Below, one piece after another: positions 26,201 through 41,200 of a DNA stretch of 64,000 bases. The position numbers were made by a program, and so were the translations under genes. Each line of letters starts with the position of its first letter. The stretch's first letter is position 1. The notes beneath the pieces are model-generated. The model saw only the letters and a program-made list of their open reading frames with translations. It did not search any database and was not told the DNA's origin. The stretch is from positions 90,377,688 through 90,441,687 of the forward strand of contig OW386287.2 of NCBI GenBank assembly GCA_936432065.2, written 5' to 3'. Source of the DNA: Rutpela maculata (taxonomy: Eukaryota; Arthropoda; Insecta; Coleoptera; Cerambycidae).

Positions 26201-29200
26201 AACTCAGTAAACTATTCTACGTGACACATGACACTCGTGACTGATATGACAAATTTGATTTACCATAATTTATTCCATTCTTATCATGGTTTTTAAATTG
26301 ATATTATTATTGAAATTATTGAATGCAAGGTTTTAAATTTGCATGAGCGTGAAAATTAAATTCTTAATTAATTATTTAATAATGGTGACGGCTATTTAAA
26401 TCATAATGTATTTGTTGGTATTGGCTACATATTGTGGCATTCATATCCCCAGAGACATCTGTGGGGGCTCCCTCTAAGTTGCATAGAAATAACGATACAG
26501 GGTGTTTACAAAAAGGGTGTAAACACGTAAAAATATTTAATGGTCTCAGATACCATCCTCAGTCTTCACGGTTGAGAGAAAGTGTAATGGGATATTTGTA
26601 CGTTTTTCCCTCATTTCTAGCCTGTATTTTTTATCTTCTTTGTCTGGAAAACTCATAAGTCGGGAATTTCATTTTATAAAAAAAGTTGACACCCTACCTC
26701 CACTAGTAAGACAAAACGCTTTGTCACGCGTTTGTCACGCATTTTTATTGAAGAATTTCCTCAGCCTCTGCCAAGCCAGCATGTCACTAAGATGGCGTAC
26801 ACTCTGTCGATAGCTCAGCTGCTGTGTCCACTGAATGCGACAAATAACGAAATGTGTTTAATGATGTCTAATTTGATATCTTACGTATTTTGTACCATAT
26901 GAATTATAAATAAATATTTTATTTTCATGCTGCTTTAGTAAAACTTTCTAAAGCAATGAATCAAACAGGTAATCCTAAAATTTTCATTATTTGTTTATAT
27001 TTTTGTAATATTCTGTTATCCTCTTTTGTAGTTCGGGAAGACGAGTCACCCAGAATAGCCCTCTCACCTCCATTTGTAGACGTTGGTGAAGGTCAACCAA
27101 TAGAAGTTACATGTGCATCAACTGGCTTACCAGCACCGGACCTTGCACTTATTAGATTAGATAATCAACCTTTAAATCCCGAGGTAAGGTTTACATTCAT
27201 TTTTGCAGAGAATTTCATGCAAGTAAGAGAAACAAATTTATATATGTGCTAATTTGGTTTAAAAATTGCCAACTAAGTGTGTCTAAAAATTATTTTTGGA
27301 TTCTTAAAGATGAATGTCTAGAATAAAAAATGCTAATTGCTACTATTACTGGGACCAATTTGTTTCTCAAGAATTTTTAGAGCTGGAAAAGGACATTCTT
27401 TATTTCAGATTTCAACTGCCTACAGATCCATTTTCTGTCTTTTTAAATGTCTTGTTTTGTTTGGGATATCTGCATCAAAAGCAGCAATACAATTTGTTTT
27501 GAAAATTTAATTTTTTTTCTTGTGTGTTTTGGATATTTTGCCACTGTAAAAAGATTTAAAAAATTTTGATGAAATAAACCTCTGCGCCAAAAGGATCAGA
27601 CAGAGGCTGGTTTTTATACTTCTATTAGAAAATGTCTAATTTTCCTGGACTATTAACTTATTTAAATATCGAAAATATTTTAACTAATAAATTTATAACT
27701 CACAACACAACTTGGTTACATTTAAAGCAGCCATATTTTAAATTATATTTTCAATTCAGATAAATTAACTCTCATATATAATTTTCAGCATCAATTCGAA
27801 AATGGAATCTTTAGAATTCGTCAGGCACAAAGAGCTGATCAGGGTGATTATCAATGTATAGCTACCAATCGAGCGGGAACTGAAAGAGCTAGATTCCAAA
27901 TCCAAGTTCGCGAAAGTCCAGGCTTTATAATAAGAGTCGAAATTCAGCCTCCACGTTACACTGGCCAAGTTGGGGACACTGCTACGCTCAGATGTGGTTC
28001 AGAGGAGAATATATATATACAAAGTATTAGGTGGTCCAAACTAGGTGGACAACTTCCTTATAATTCCAGGGAAGAAGGAGGCACCTTAATTATAAATAAT
28101 TCCGCTCCAGAAGATTCAGGACTTTATATTTGTACCATTACCTCATCCAACGGTGCAAGTGGAAGAAATAACGCTACAGTTTCTATTTCTGCAAACGAAG
28201 AAAAGTGAGTTATTAAGCAGTAAAGTAATGTTCGAGTTTAAAATATTTAATGATAATACTGAACTAAATTCATGCTTGCGTGTAATACTAAATAATAGGT
28301 AAACTAAAGCCTTGAGCCCAAGAATGGTGATTTCGTCAATTTTATTGGTCAGTTTAAAAATCTCTGAAAATTGTTTATTATTTACTTAAACAGGGACTTG
28401 AATCCAGCCAAATATTAAGCATGCCAGTGCCGGATTCACAGGCAACTCCTTATTTAAACTAATGATAAATAATTTTTAGATCGGTTTTTAGACTTCTGTG
28501 ACTGTAAAATTGCCAATCATAGCATAACCATCTGTGTACAAGAGGTCTAAATCATGATCTATTTTTATAAACTAAGTGTTTGTGGCTGTATAGTAACTGT
28601 GTACCAAGCCGAATTGTTTTATAGCAAAACCTGCGGCAATCTTTATGCAACAAAAGAGAACATGTAGCTATATAATAGCTGTATAATTAGTTAAATTGCT
28701 CTACAATATAACCTGTAGTAGTTTTACACTATATAAAGATTTTGTCGCATAATGAGTTACATAACTCTATAAAGTAACCTGTTACCATATTAATTTATAC
28801 TACAGAAAGTTGAAATAAGTATAATTACCGCAATTATTCTCTAAGACAATTTGCAACAGTCTCTACGCAACTAAGAGAGCTTTGTAACAGCTGTTATACT
28901 CTCGTATATAAAGACAAACATAAAACAAACCACAAAAGACAAATTATTTTTGTTGATCTGTGCCACAGAGTACACAAAACACGAAAACAGCGAGTTAACT
29001 GAGTGGTTTAAACTGTTCAATCATAAACCGAGAAATTATAAACAAAGCATGGAAAACAACAAATGAAATATTTACAATATCTATGTCTTTTCTTGATCTG
29101 TGGTTTTAATCATTTTTCTTCTAATGTACTCTCTTTCAACTAGGCAAAAATAAACACAACAACAACAAAAATAAACCTTCTCGCCCCTTCTATCTACGTA

Positions 29201-32200
29201 TTGTTTACTTTGGCTTCAATCTCAATATAAAGATTCGGTATATGGGTCCTCAGAGAAACGAGTGTAAGAAAGAAAACAGATAAGTTAGGAAAAGAATAGT
29301 ATATTGCATTACTAGGAGTAGAACGCACTCTTTTTTTGTGTTGAGCCCAGGATTTGCGGCTGAGGCGAAGCCGAAGCCGCAAACTGGGCGAAACACAAAA
29401 AAAGGCGTTCTACTCCGTGTAATATATACTATTTTTTCTTCAAGCGTATTAAAATGCAAAAATTCATTTATTTATCATAAATGTACAAATATTCAAACTA
29501 CAGTCTTACATGTTGACTCAATATGACAAGTGGCTAGTGGATAGCGCGCCACCGGTGGCTTTCGGTATTAACATTATGTTACTAGTAAAACAATACCCAC
29601 TGCGGTGGCGCTTTCGGAACTAACATTATGTTACTAGTAAAACAATGTCCACTACGGTGGCGTTCGGTACTAACATTTTGTTACTAGTAAAACAATGTCC
29701 TACTTCTACTTCTATTTTTGGTGACTTAATTTAAACATTTTGATACACTTGAAGAAAAAGATGTTTCTACTTCCACTACAATGCACAGACGGTTAGAAGC
29801 GATAGGTATCAATGCCAAGCATTGATATACGACAGAGTGATAAAAATAAGATTTCACGAAGTGTGGAATGTGTTGTTTTCCTAATTTCTCTGTTTTCTTT
29901 CTTGCACTCGTTTATCTCAGGATATATCTAAGTCTCTTATTGATCTGAGATTAATGCTGCGGAATTTTCTTAGCCGCTGGATACTAGCAATAACTTAATG
30001 TGACGCCTTGTTTTTAACAAACTACTTTTTGAAATTGATTTGCCGGGTCAGCAACATCTGCTGTGTCTCAAACCGAATCATTTGTAATTAACAATTAATA
30101 TTAGATTCCATGTCATAAAGGAACCTTTGTATGTTTATAGAATATACCCAACTGCAAGAGTATCACCTGAAAGAGTTACCCTTTCGCAAGGTCAATCTAC
30201 AGAACTTCACTGTTTCACCACTGGTGCACCTCCACCAACCATACAGTGGACAAAATTAGCGGGAGAACTAGGTAGTAATGCCGAACAAATAGGATCTGTT
30301 TTACACCTTAGAAATGTCCAAGTGGAAGATAGAGGGGTTTACGTTTGTGTAGCCACTAACATTCATGGACTGGAAAATGCGCATTCAACAGTTGAGGTTA
30401 CACGTGAGTAGAAACAAATCAAATCAAATGTGTTTTACTTTCTTATTTACTTAAAGCAGTGTCCAATAACAACTCAAATTTTAGGTCTAGAACCTCCAAG
30501 ATTGGAAATACATCCAGAAAATCAACAAACAATTGTAGCAGGAAATAGTGCCATATTACAGTGTAGAGCAATAGCAGGTATTCCATCACCTGTTATTGTT
30601 TGGAGCAGAGCTGATGGTCAGCCTCTTAGTCGAAACATTGAAGAAATGTCTGGTGGAGTTTTAAGGTAATTTTTTTTTATATCCAAAGCCAGAGCTCTCG
30701 GAAACATATTTTTCTGTAAATATATGAATATGTTTGACCAATTATCATAGGTCGGAATTACCCATTGGATATGACGCTGGCTTTAGGTGATTATGCGCAT
30801 AAAGATTTGCATGCATGTATGAAACGATATCTTACGTTGAAATTTTTTTAGCGAATTCCCTATTATCCAAAGTTGATGAAGTCAATTTATTATAAACACT
30901 CATGAAGAGAACTAGAGGTATAGGGAGATGTACTTAACACTAAAATAACACACACAAGTACTTTTCACTGCCGGTTGCAAAAATAAAAGTATATTACTAA
31001 TATCTGTCCTAAATGTTTTCTAGTTAAATTTCGGCGCATTTAGTTGAAAATCCATTAACAAAGTCTGCTTCTTTGCTGTTTAAAAGTTCTATTACATCTG
31101 TAATTGTAACAAATCCGGGATTTTTAAAACAGTTTTGAATTTTGTTTGTACCCTTGCAGCAACTTCTCCCTGTAATTAAAAAATATATTGTTGAGTCATT
31201 ATACGTAAAACCACCTACGCTCTGTTTATGATTTTCTAAAGAAATATGTGTATTAATATTTGTGTTGCATGACCATGAAATTGCTTTGTCACCTCTAGTA
31301 CGACGTGACATTTTGACTGCACATTTTTAGTACCTATTTCTGAATGAACCCACGTTATGCGAGATACTGTTTGATCATATTATGTTTTCTCCCCTCCACA
31401 CTAGGGCCGGCTGCTGGGCTTCAGTAATGTAAATTGACTGTATACTGCAATTTAAAAGAATCTATGACTTTCTGTTTTTGTAGTTTGGGAATGTTTCAAT
31501 AGGTGTTTACAATATATTATATCTGTAAAGGCCATCCCTGAAATCCGATGGGTAAATCCGATCTCTGCCAATTATACATTTGATTTGTTGGTAAATTTTG
31601 CATTTTAATAAACACTTTTTAATTTTAAATATTGATTACACACTAAAGTGGTTCCAGTATGTCAAGCAGTGCACATCACTTTTGAAGTGATATCACAGTT
31701 TTACTTTGTTTACAAGATGACAGAGTTATTACATAAATTATTCTTTAATTACATTGTTCATAATAATATTAATATTGTTTTATTAAATAGCAATCGTAAA
31801 TCCATTACATAAAAGGGTGATACAAGTATAATAGTCTTCTCCAAAATTCTAGAAATTGCAATAAATGATCAGCTAGCTGTATATCTATACAAAATTATTT
31901 CGTCAAATCAACATGGATATATGAAAAACAGAAACACCCATTCAGCTGTAGCTAACTTTGTTTTTGAAATCTTGGTATCATACCTTCAGAAATGTACTCA
32001 AAAGTTCAATTGCTAAATGGAAAAGTTAGCTCTGCATGCGGCACATTAGCTGATGTACCTCAAGGCTCAATCCTGGGCCCCACACTTGTAACGACCCGAA
32101 TTTCTATATAAGAAATATATCCACAACAACTATATAATATGCTGATGACACTAACGTCTCGATAACAGCTGAAAGTGTAGACATTCTTATGACAGTTGCA

Positions 32201-35200
32201 TGTAGAGTGTATGATGTGATCACAACGTGGGCTCAGAAAAATAATTTACTTATAAATCAGCAAAAAACTCAGAGTGTACTGTTTAGATCACAAAGTCTGT
32301 ATATTCTTTGAGCAATAACTTTCCTTTGCAAACTATAAATAATATTAAGATGTTAGGTATCACCTTAGACTGTCATTTGCAGTGGAGTTTACACAAACTC
32401 TATGTGGAAATTTCAGTAAATTCTGTTATGTATTATGTTTTGTAAAAAATATTTGTAGTATTCACATCCTCCAAGTCCTGTACTCTTCTTCATTTCATTC
32501 TCATCTGAGAAACGGTATTATAAACTGGGAAAGCAGCTCATAGACTCAGCGTATATTCATTTTGCAGAAAGTTACCGTAAGAATATTTGCAAATTTAGGG
32601 TTTCATCAATGTTGTAGAGATATTTTTCACCATTTTCAAATAATAACAGTTGTTAGCACTTACATTTATGAAGTCAGTTCCTTTGTTTTTAACAATAGTT
32701 ATTACGCATTTGCACAAATTGCAATCTTTCATGATCACAACACTTGTCATAAACCGGATCTTCAATCTGACACTCATTGTTGAGAATGAGCAATCTAGTC
32801 ACATCTTTCTTTTGTTTTATGGTGTTACGAAAAATATTATTATCGAATATCAATATAAAAATTTCTATATACATATATGTGTAGTGCAAGCATTCGCACT
32901 AGTGATCGACGTATTACCTATCTAGGCGTTTCCGTTGAGACACATTGGCTACAGAACACAAAGTCTACGCCTTCCTTTTCACGCCACGTCAGATGACTCA
33001 GATCTTCTCACTCACTTAATGTGAAAACTGTGGTAAGTGGAGTAAAGACGGGAGATCTATTTGCCGACCTATTCATTTGTCTCGCCCCGCATAACATCAT
33101 AACTATTAAGAATATTTCAACTATAACAGAAACACCCACGCCACGTATTCAATAGAGTGGCTGTAAATTATCTCATTACTTAGATACCACAAGAAGTAGA
33201 ACTACTATATTTTCAAAACTCAAAGAATACCTGTTAGAAAAAAATTATATACATTGAACTAATTTTTTCTACTCAGTGTGTTATTTGTAATGTCTATTTT
33301 AATATGTGATTTGAACTGCCCGTTTTATATCAACTTTCTTGTTTTGTTCTATTTTATTGATGTACTTCTTCAAATATGTATGTATATTATTTTTATAATG
33401 TATGTGTATATCTGTTGAAAATAAATATATCTATCTATCGAAAGACACTATAACTAAACTTTACCTAATTATAAAACTTTGATTAATTAAAACAGCAAGC
33501 TATAACAATATCAATTAAACATACAATAAAATGACAATACGATGCAAGCTAAGCAAGGACCGAAGCCGAAATCCGCACTGTAATTACGAATTTAAAGTTC
33601 AAAAAATATGGTTGAAATCAAAGATTCAAATCTTTAAACCATGATGTAGAAATACCAAATTGTATGGTGAACATGGTGGTGCCAAGGGGGGGGGGGGGCT
33701 TGCAGGGGCACGTGCCCCCCCCAAAATGAACTGTGCCCCCCTGAATTCCCATATTTTTTATTAATTTAAATTAATGAAAATATTATATTTTTGCTTTATT
33801 ACAATTATAATTCCTATTTCCTGTCCTATTATACAATATGTAAATTTCAGTGCCCTAAAAAAAAATTGTGCCCCCCTGGACCTTGAGAGTCTGGCGCCGT
33901 CTCTGATGGTGAAAACCATATCTGAGTCGACTCATTCATTATAAAGATTATATAAGGTAAAAGGCAAGTAAAAAGCCAGAAACCGAAATCGAAACCGAAA
34001 ACCGCACCGTAATTACTAATTTTTTCTAACAGAAACCGAATTGCCGCGGATCTGTAAACCGAAACCATAACCGAGAACCAAATTGTCACTGCCCTGACAA
34101 CCGAAACCGTAAATGGAAACCAAATTGTTGCTGCTATGAAAACTGAAAATGGTATACGTTATTTAACCCTACCGAAATTAATTTTGGTTTCGGTCCCTGA
34201 AACTAAGTCGAGTTTTTTGAAGCAAAACGCGGCAACATGTACCATGCAAACATGACAGACAGACAGACTTTTATTAATGCACATAAGTCAAATACAACAA
34301 AAAATAACACATACATAGAAGTATAATTGTAAATTGGATAATAAAATTCAATATCAAAATTTATACGTATCATGATTTAAAACTTATACAACGTGATCTA
34401 CCATGACATGCGGAAAATTTAACAGTAGGTTGTCCCCACCAAAAGGAGTTAAAAAATGAACAATTAAAAAAAATGACCAAAAAAATTACCTTATTTTTTT
34501 TGTAGAAATGCGCCGCCAATTTATTTATTTATTTATTTATTTATATATAATCACTTGGGCTGTTACAATACAGATGTGAACGTCAATAAGATAAAAAAAA
34601 AAAAATACAAAATTTAGTTTACAAGGTGAGACAATAAGTAGTAAATATAAAACATAATAAACAAAACATATGACAAATACAGATTAAAATTCTTTGTATG
34701 AATATAAACATTTCTCAAGTAAAAATTGTTTGAGACTAGATTTGTATTAAAATTGTTGACATCTTTAATCTCACTAGGTAATTTGTTGTAAAAACTAATA
34801 CCAGAGTAATAAGGTGATTTTTCAAAATGAGACGTATTATGATGAGGAAGAGCTAACAAGTCGTCATGACGAGTTTTATAATTATGGTAGCTAGCAGTAG
34901 TTTTAAATTGGTTAATGTTACTTTTAATGTACTTTAGCAAAGAAAAAAGATATATGGACGGTACCGTTAATATTCTGTGACTTTTAAAAGAGTTTTTACA
35001 CGATGTGGTGAAATCAAGATTAAAAATTAATCTAATTATGCGCTTTTGGCAGACAAAAACTCGCTGCAAATTATTCGCACGTCCCCACATTATAATATTG
35101 TAGGATATATGGCAATAAGCCATTGAATAGTACAGTTGCAATAAAGCCTCGGTATCTAGGGAGTTCTTGAGCTGGCGTATGCAGTAATACGCTTTGTTAA

Positions 35201-38200
35201 GTTTTTTACATACTTCTTCGATTTGAATATCCCAGCTTAGTTTTGTGTCTATTGAAATACCTAAAAATCTTGTATTCGAGCTAAATGGCAGGGTCATGTT
35301 GTTAAAATTTAACTGAGTGTTGGAAGGTAATGATTTTCTTTGTGAGAAATACATGCACACAGTTTTCTCAAGGTTTAATATGAGATTATTTCTGCAGCAA
35401 TAGTCACCAAATTCTGTCATAACAGCCATAGCATCATCAAGGAGCTCCACAAGGCTCGGTGCAGATATGCCAAAGGAGTTATCATCGGCAAACATGGTGA
35501 TGTTACCTTTTGATATGAATGACGGTAAGTCGTTTACAAAAATCAAAAAAATCAAAGGGCCCAGCACCGAGCCCTGTGGCACTCCAAGACTAATGTCATG
35601 TTCATTTGAAATCGTTTGGTTGATTTTTACCTGAAGAGATCTGTCCGTTAAATATGACATGATCCACTGTAGAAAAACTCCTCGAATGCCTACCTTAAAT
35701 AATTTTTCTTTAACAAAAGACAGATTGAGAGAGTCAAACGCTCGTGATAGGTCAAAGAACAATCCCATGACGAGGTTACCTTTGTCCATTTCATTATAAA
35801 CAAATTGTAAAAGCTGAATTGTAGCAGTGTCAGTAGAATGATTTTTGCGAAAACCATGTTGGCGATCTGTTAGTATTTTGAAAGAATTAAAAAATGCCAT
35901 TATTCGATTAAACGCAATTCTTTCCATTATTTTAGAAATAACACTTAAGATGGATATTGGTCTGTAATTTTCTGGTTCCAAAGAATCATTTTTTTTAAAT
36001 ATAGGGATAACAGTAGCTATTTTTAATAGGGATGGAAAAACACCCGATTGAAAAGATGCGTTGATCAAAATGCACAATGGTTCAATTATGAAATCACATG
36101 CATACTTGATAAACTTAGTGGACAATCCATCGGGACCGAGAGCTTGTTTATTTTTTAATTCAAATATAATTTGCCTTATTTCATCGGGTGTAACTGGATA
36201 AATAAAGATGGACTGATCATTGAGTTCACTGGAAGTGCAAGTATGTGATAAATTAGCACCAAAGTGATTTTTTACTTTGTCTACAGTGACTGACGCGAAA
36301 TAGTTTGCAAAATGTTCTGCAACATCATTAGGATTGTCTGTGACTTTGCCATTTATGTTTAACTTAACATCTACTGGAGATGAATGATTGGTATGTAGTT
36401 CAGATTTAATGAGCCGCCAGATTTCCTTTGTGGAATTTGGGGCATTTAAAATTCTATTTGAGAAATACTCATGCTTGGCGTTTCTTATATTGTTATTGTA
36501 TTCACGTTTCTTACACTTATAGAGGTTAACAAGGTCAGGAGAGCTATAACGTTGGATGAGCCAATGCAATGACTTTAACTAATCTAACGTAACGCGTTAC
36601 AACTATATCACTTTATCAGACTTGGGATTGACACTACTGACAGCAAAGCTGGATAAGATATAAGTGACTTTTTGGTTTTAATCAAATCACACTACAAAAA
36701 TAGCGAAATGAATCGAAATAAATCAAAGACATTAACCCCATGCTGAACGACAAGCAGGTATACGAGATATTTAGTTAAACCGGTCAATGACACAGGCGCG
36801 GCGGTGTACCCATTGTTCGACCGAGAACAAAAAACGCGGGTCTCGAGGGGTCTACACACGATGCAGCGGCAGGTAGCCAGCCTTGTCGGCATGCTTTGAA
36901 CTCATTCGTAACAGTGCACTGGTTCGCTGGAATTCCAATAAGCGTACCGACAATGTTGGCTCCCAGCCCGTGGATCTTTTTTTGATCTCGTCGGCTGGCT
37001 TCACTTTTTATGCCAATTAAGGAAATGTAAACAACTCGAACACGTTCTTTCACCAGAAGTTCGTCGACCTATTCAGGGTAGGTCAGGACTTACTTAACAT
37101 CAGTAGTGTATCTTCGCAAATTGACTAATAATTTAATATACTAAATTACCTCAGAATCCTCTAAAATTTTGCAGAGGCTTTCCCACATTGGAGACTAGCA
37201 CACCATTTTTTTTTCCGCATTTCTTGGTAGATCACGTTGTATACTAGATAAAAGAGAAGAATTTGTTATATTAAAAATCATTAATTGTAATATTGTTATT
37301 TAAAAATTAGTTATAGGAGTAGTAGGCTTTTTTATTAATAATTTTTTTATTGTGTTTTTGAAGTTGTTTCCTTCCAAAAATCTCATACTTAAAGGTAATT
37401 TATTAAAAAAAGTTGGGGCCAAATGTAGAGTTCCAGGATTTATTTAATTGCAGGAATTCAATTCTAAGATTGTGCCGTGTGTTATGATTATGTGTGTTCT
37501 GTAAAGTATTATAGCACTCACTATTATTTTGTATGTACAACGTGATCTACCAGGACATGCGGAAAATTTAACAGTAGGTTGTCCCCGCCGAAAGGAGTAA
37601 AAAAATGAAAAATTTTTAAAAAAATGACCAAAAAAATTACCTTATTTTTTTTGTAGGAATGCGCCGCCAATGACTTTAACTAATCTAACGTAACGCGGTA
37701 CAACCATATCACTTTATCAGACTTGGGATTGACACTACTGACAGCAAAGCTGGAATAATAAGATAGAAGTGACTTTTGGTTTTAATCAAATCACACTACA
37801 AAAATACCGAAATAAATCGAAGACGATCTTATGCTGAAATGAAAAGCAGATATACGAGATATTTAGTTAAACCGGTCAATGACACGGCCGTGTAACTATT
37901 GTTCGACCGAAAGCAAAAAACGCGGCTCTCTAGTGGATCCAGTGGCACGGAGCCAGCCTTGTCGGCATGCTTTGAACTCATTCATAAAAGTGAATTGGTC
38001 CGCTGGAATTCCAATTATCTTCAAAGCGTACCAACAATGTTGACTACCTGCCGCAGGATCGTGTGTAGACCTCTTTTTTTGATCTCGCCGTCCAGCTCAC
38101 TTTTTATGCCAATTAAGGAAATGTAAACAACTCGAATACGTTCTTTCGCCAGTAAGTTCATCGACCTCTTCAGAATTAGGTCAGGACTTACTCAACATCA

Positions 38201-41200
38201 GTAGTGTACCTTCGCAAATTGACTAATAATTTAATATACTAAATTACCTCAGAATCTTCTAAAATTTTGCAGGTGCTTTCCCACATTGAAGACTTGCATT
38301 ATTTTGAGTGTGAAACTAGCAAGTTGCTCTTACTTCGAGAACAAATTTTCGGTGGAAATAGTGTGATTTAAAAGCTGAAACTTCAATGTATAGTGAAATA
38401 AGGGCTCCTGAATGTGTTAATAAAGTCCATTGATGATATAAATAGTTATTTACATAATTATTTAAATAAGTTTGTTTCCTTTTCAAAAGAAACATTTTAA
38501 ATTACACAAAAAAACTTATAAAAAGTAAATTGATAACTAAACACTTTACAACTACAAAAACTCTGATACTCAGGGTCGGACTCAGGAAAGGATGAGTAAG
38601 ATTTGTCTAAAGTGTAAACTGGAAGTATCAGAGGATAAAACAAGTTTTAAATGTGATGGTTGTAACAGGTTTCTTCATATACAATGTGCAAATGTTACTG
38701 CAACAGAAGTTAAATGCTTGCAGCTCCAAGCGAGAAAACTAAAATTTTTTTGTGAAGATTGCGAAGAAGGGCTCCTGCAGGTACCAGTGCTCAGAAGATT
38801 GATTGAAGATTTGCAAAAAGAAGTGGAAAAATTAAAGAACAAGAGCAGCGAGTGCATTTTAGAAAATGAAAATATTGTAAATGAAGTTTTTGAAAGACAA
38901 AAAAGATCCAAGAACTTAATCTTATATAACCTGCCTGAACCAAATTCGAATGAGCCAGCTCAGAGGAAAGAAGAAGATAAAAAGAATACAATAGAAATTC
39001 TAAAAGATTTGTCAGATTCGCCATTAGAAATAAGAAATATATTTAGATTGGGAAAAAAGGCAGACAAAATCAGACCAGTAAAAGTAATGCTAGACCATGC
39101 AGAGACTGTTATTAATATTCTAAAGAAGAAGAGAAATTTGCAAAATACTGCAGTGCGCATCTCATCCGATCAGACACCAGCACAACAAGAAATTTATAGG
39201 AAAGTAAAGGCAGAGTTAGAAGAAAGAAAGGGAAGAGGAGAACAAGACATTTTTATTAAATATATTAAAGGCGTCCCACAAATAATAAAGGAAAATTAAA
39301 TATTAGTGTTTGTAGTGTGTTAATTGTAGTGATGTTATTAAAATGGGTGATATAGAAATTATAAATATTATGGACAGAGACTTACAAACTGACACTTTGG
39401 TATGTGATGATATAGACGATTATAAATACGCAGTTAGAGGAAAACATGAATTTAAAATTTTAAGTCAGAACATTAGGAGTATAAACAAGAATTATGATAG
39501 TTTTTTGGTTGTTCTAAATTCACTGGACTATCAGTTTGATTGTATTATCCTTACAGAAACTTGGCATGTTGACAATCTGAATTATTTCTAAATCGAAGGC
39601 TTTAATATTTTTTATAATCAAGGACAGATCAATCAAAATGATGGTGTAATTGTGTTAATACATAATAAATGGGCTGTAGATGTAACGAGAACCAAAGTAG
39701 CAGATGTAGTAGTCTTAAAATGTAAAATAAAAGTTGATGAAAATTTAAAACTAGCTTTCAACGCTGTTTATCGACCTCCCTCGGTAAATGGGGAATATTT
39801 CATAAACGAACTGAAAAATCTTTTGCAAACAGACACTAATGTTAATATGGAAATTGTAATAGGTGATTTAAACTTTAATATTTTGAAAGAAGAAGATAGA
39901 GGTATCATTGATGATTATCTAAACATAATACATGAATCAGGTTATATATCGCTAATTAATGTATATACTAGAGAAATTAATAATCAGAAAAGCTGCTTAG
40001 ATCATGTACTTCTAAAAAACCCACAAAACTTAAACAAAATTTCAACTTATGTGCTTAAAACAAAAATAACTGATCACCATGCTGTAATATTCGGAATTGA
40101 AAATGCAAAACAGGAAAAGGAGGCAGAAACTTTTGAAGCCGCTAACATTAACTACAAGTACCTATATGAGAAACTTTCGCAAGAAGAATGGAACAGCGTA
40201 AATGGAATTAAGGATCCTGAATTATGTGTGAATAATTTTATTAACATAATAAGAACATATGTGCATGATTCAACTCAACTAAAACGGATTACCAAAAAGA
40301 TAAAAAAAAGAACACCATGGATCACAGAAGGTATTATGAATTCAATTAGAGTTCGTGATAGCCTGCATAAAAAACTTCGACTAAATCCGATTGATGAGAA
40401 TCTGAAAAACAGATATAAATTGTATAGAAATAAAATACATAAGCTTATAAATTCAGCCAAAAACTCATACTACGGTAACCAACTAAAAAATAACAAAAAA
40501 GACTTACGTAAATTTTGGGGTACGGTGAAAAGTGCAATGAATATTTCGAAAAAACATGACAAAATAGAAAATATAGAAGGGGAGGATGGTGCTATTCTAC
40601 AAAATGATGAAGATAAAGCAGAACACTTTAACAATTTCTTCTCTAATATCGGTAAACAACTAGCTGAAGAAATAAAGCCTCTGAGCCAAGAAAGGTATTT
40701 ATATGAATTTAAGAAAAAATATCGTTTACAGAATTCGATATTCCTGAAACCAACTAATCCTACGGAAATAGGAAAAGTTATCAGGGAACTTAAAAATGGA
40801 AAAGCTCCTGGGATAGATGGGCTTACTTCAGATTTGTTAAAAAAGATATGTGAGTTCATAGTACAACCAATAACTCATATTGTAAACAACATCTTCTCTA
40901 CAGGCATTTGTCCATCACACTTTAAAATCGCAAATGTTAAACCGTTGTATAAAGCAGGAAACAAGGAAAAAACTACAAACTATCGTCCAATATCCCTTTT
41001 ATCAAGTCTCTCAAAAATTTTTGAGAAAGTTCTGAAGGATAGGATAATGAACTTTTTAAGCGAAAACAAAATTTTGCATCCACATCAGTTCGGTTTTCAA
41101 CAAAAACGATGTACAGAAGATGCCATGATGTTATTAACAAAAACTGTGTACTCTGATATAGACATGTCCCTCCCTACATCTGGTGTTTTTCTAGATCTTC

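Larger units (their letters stand above)
34389..37239. mobile_element. MITE copy A (CAACGTGATCTACC ends), split by LINE 4
   Basis: Begins CAACGTGATCTACCATGACA and ends, inverted, CAACGTGATCTACCAAGAAA. TA at 34387-34388 and 37240-37241. Without LINE 4 (34521-36566), it is about 0.8 kb. It is closely similar throughout to copy B at 37548, for example AACTAATCTAACGTAACGCG in both. Small frames in it (36692-37053) are noncoding shadows. Confidence 0.75.

Noticed and set aside
26956..27252. ORF with an N-terminal hydrophobic stretch as a signal peptide before exon d
   Set aside because: The hydrophobic part is intronic read-through upstream of a good acceptor at 27031.
29549..29700. CRISPR-like repeat array
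   Set aside because: The units are head-to-tail without spacers, in a eukaryotic intron.
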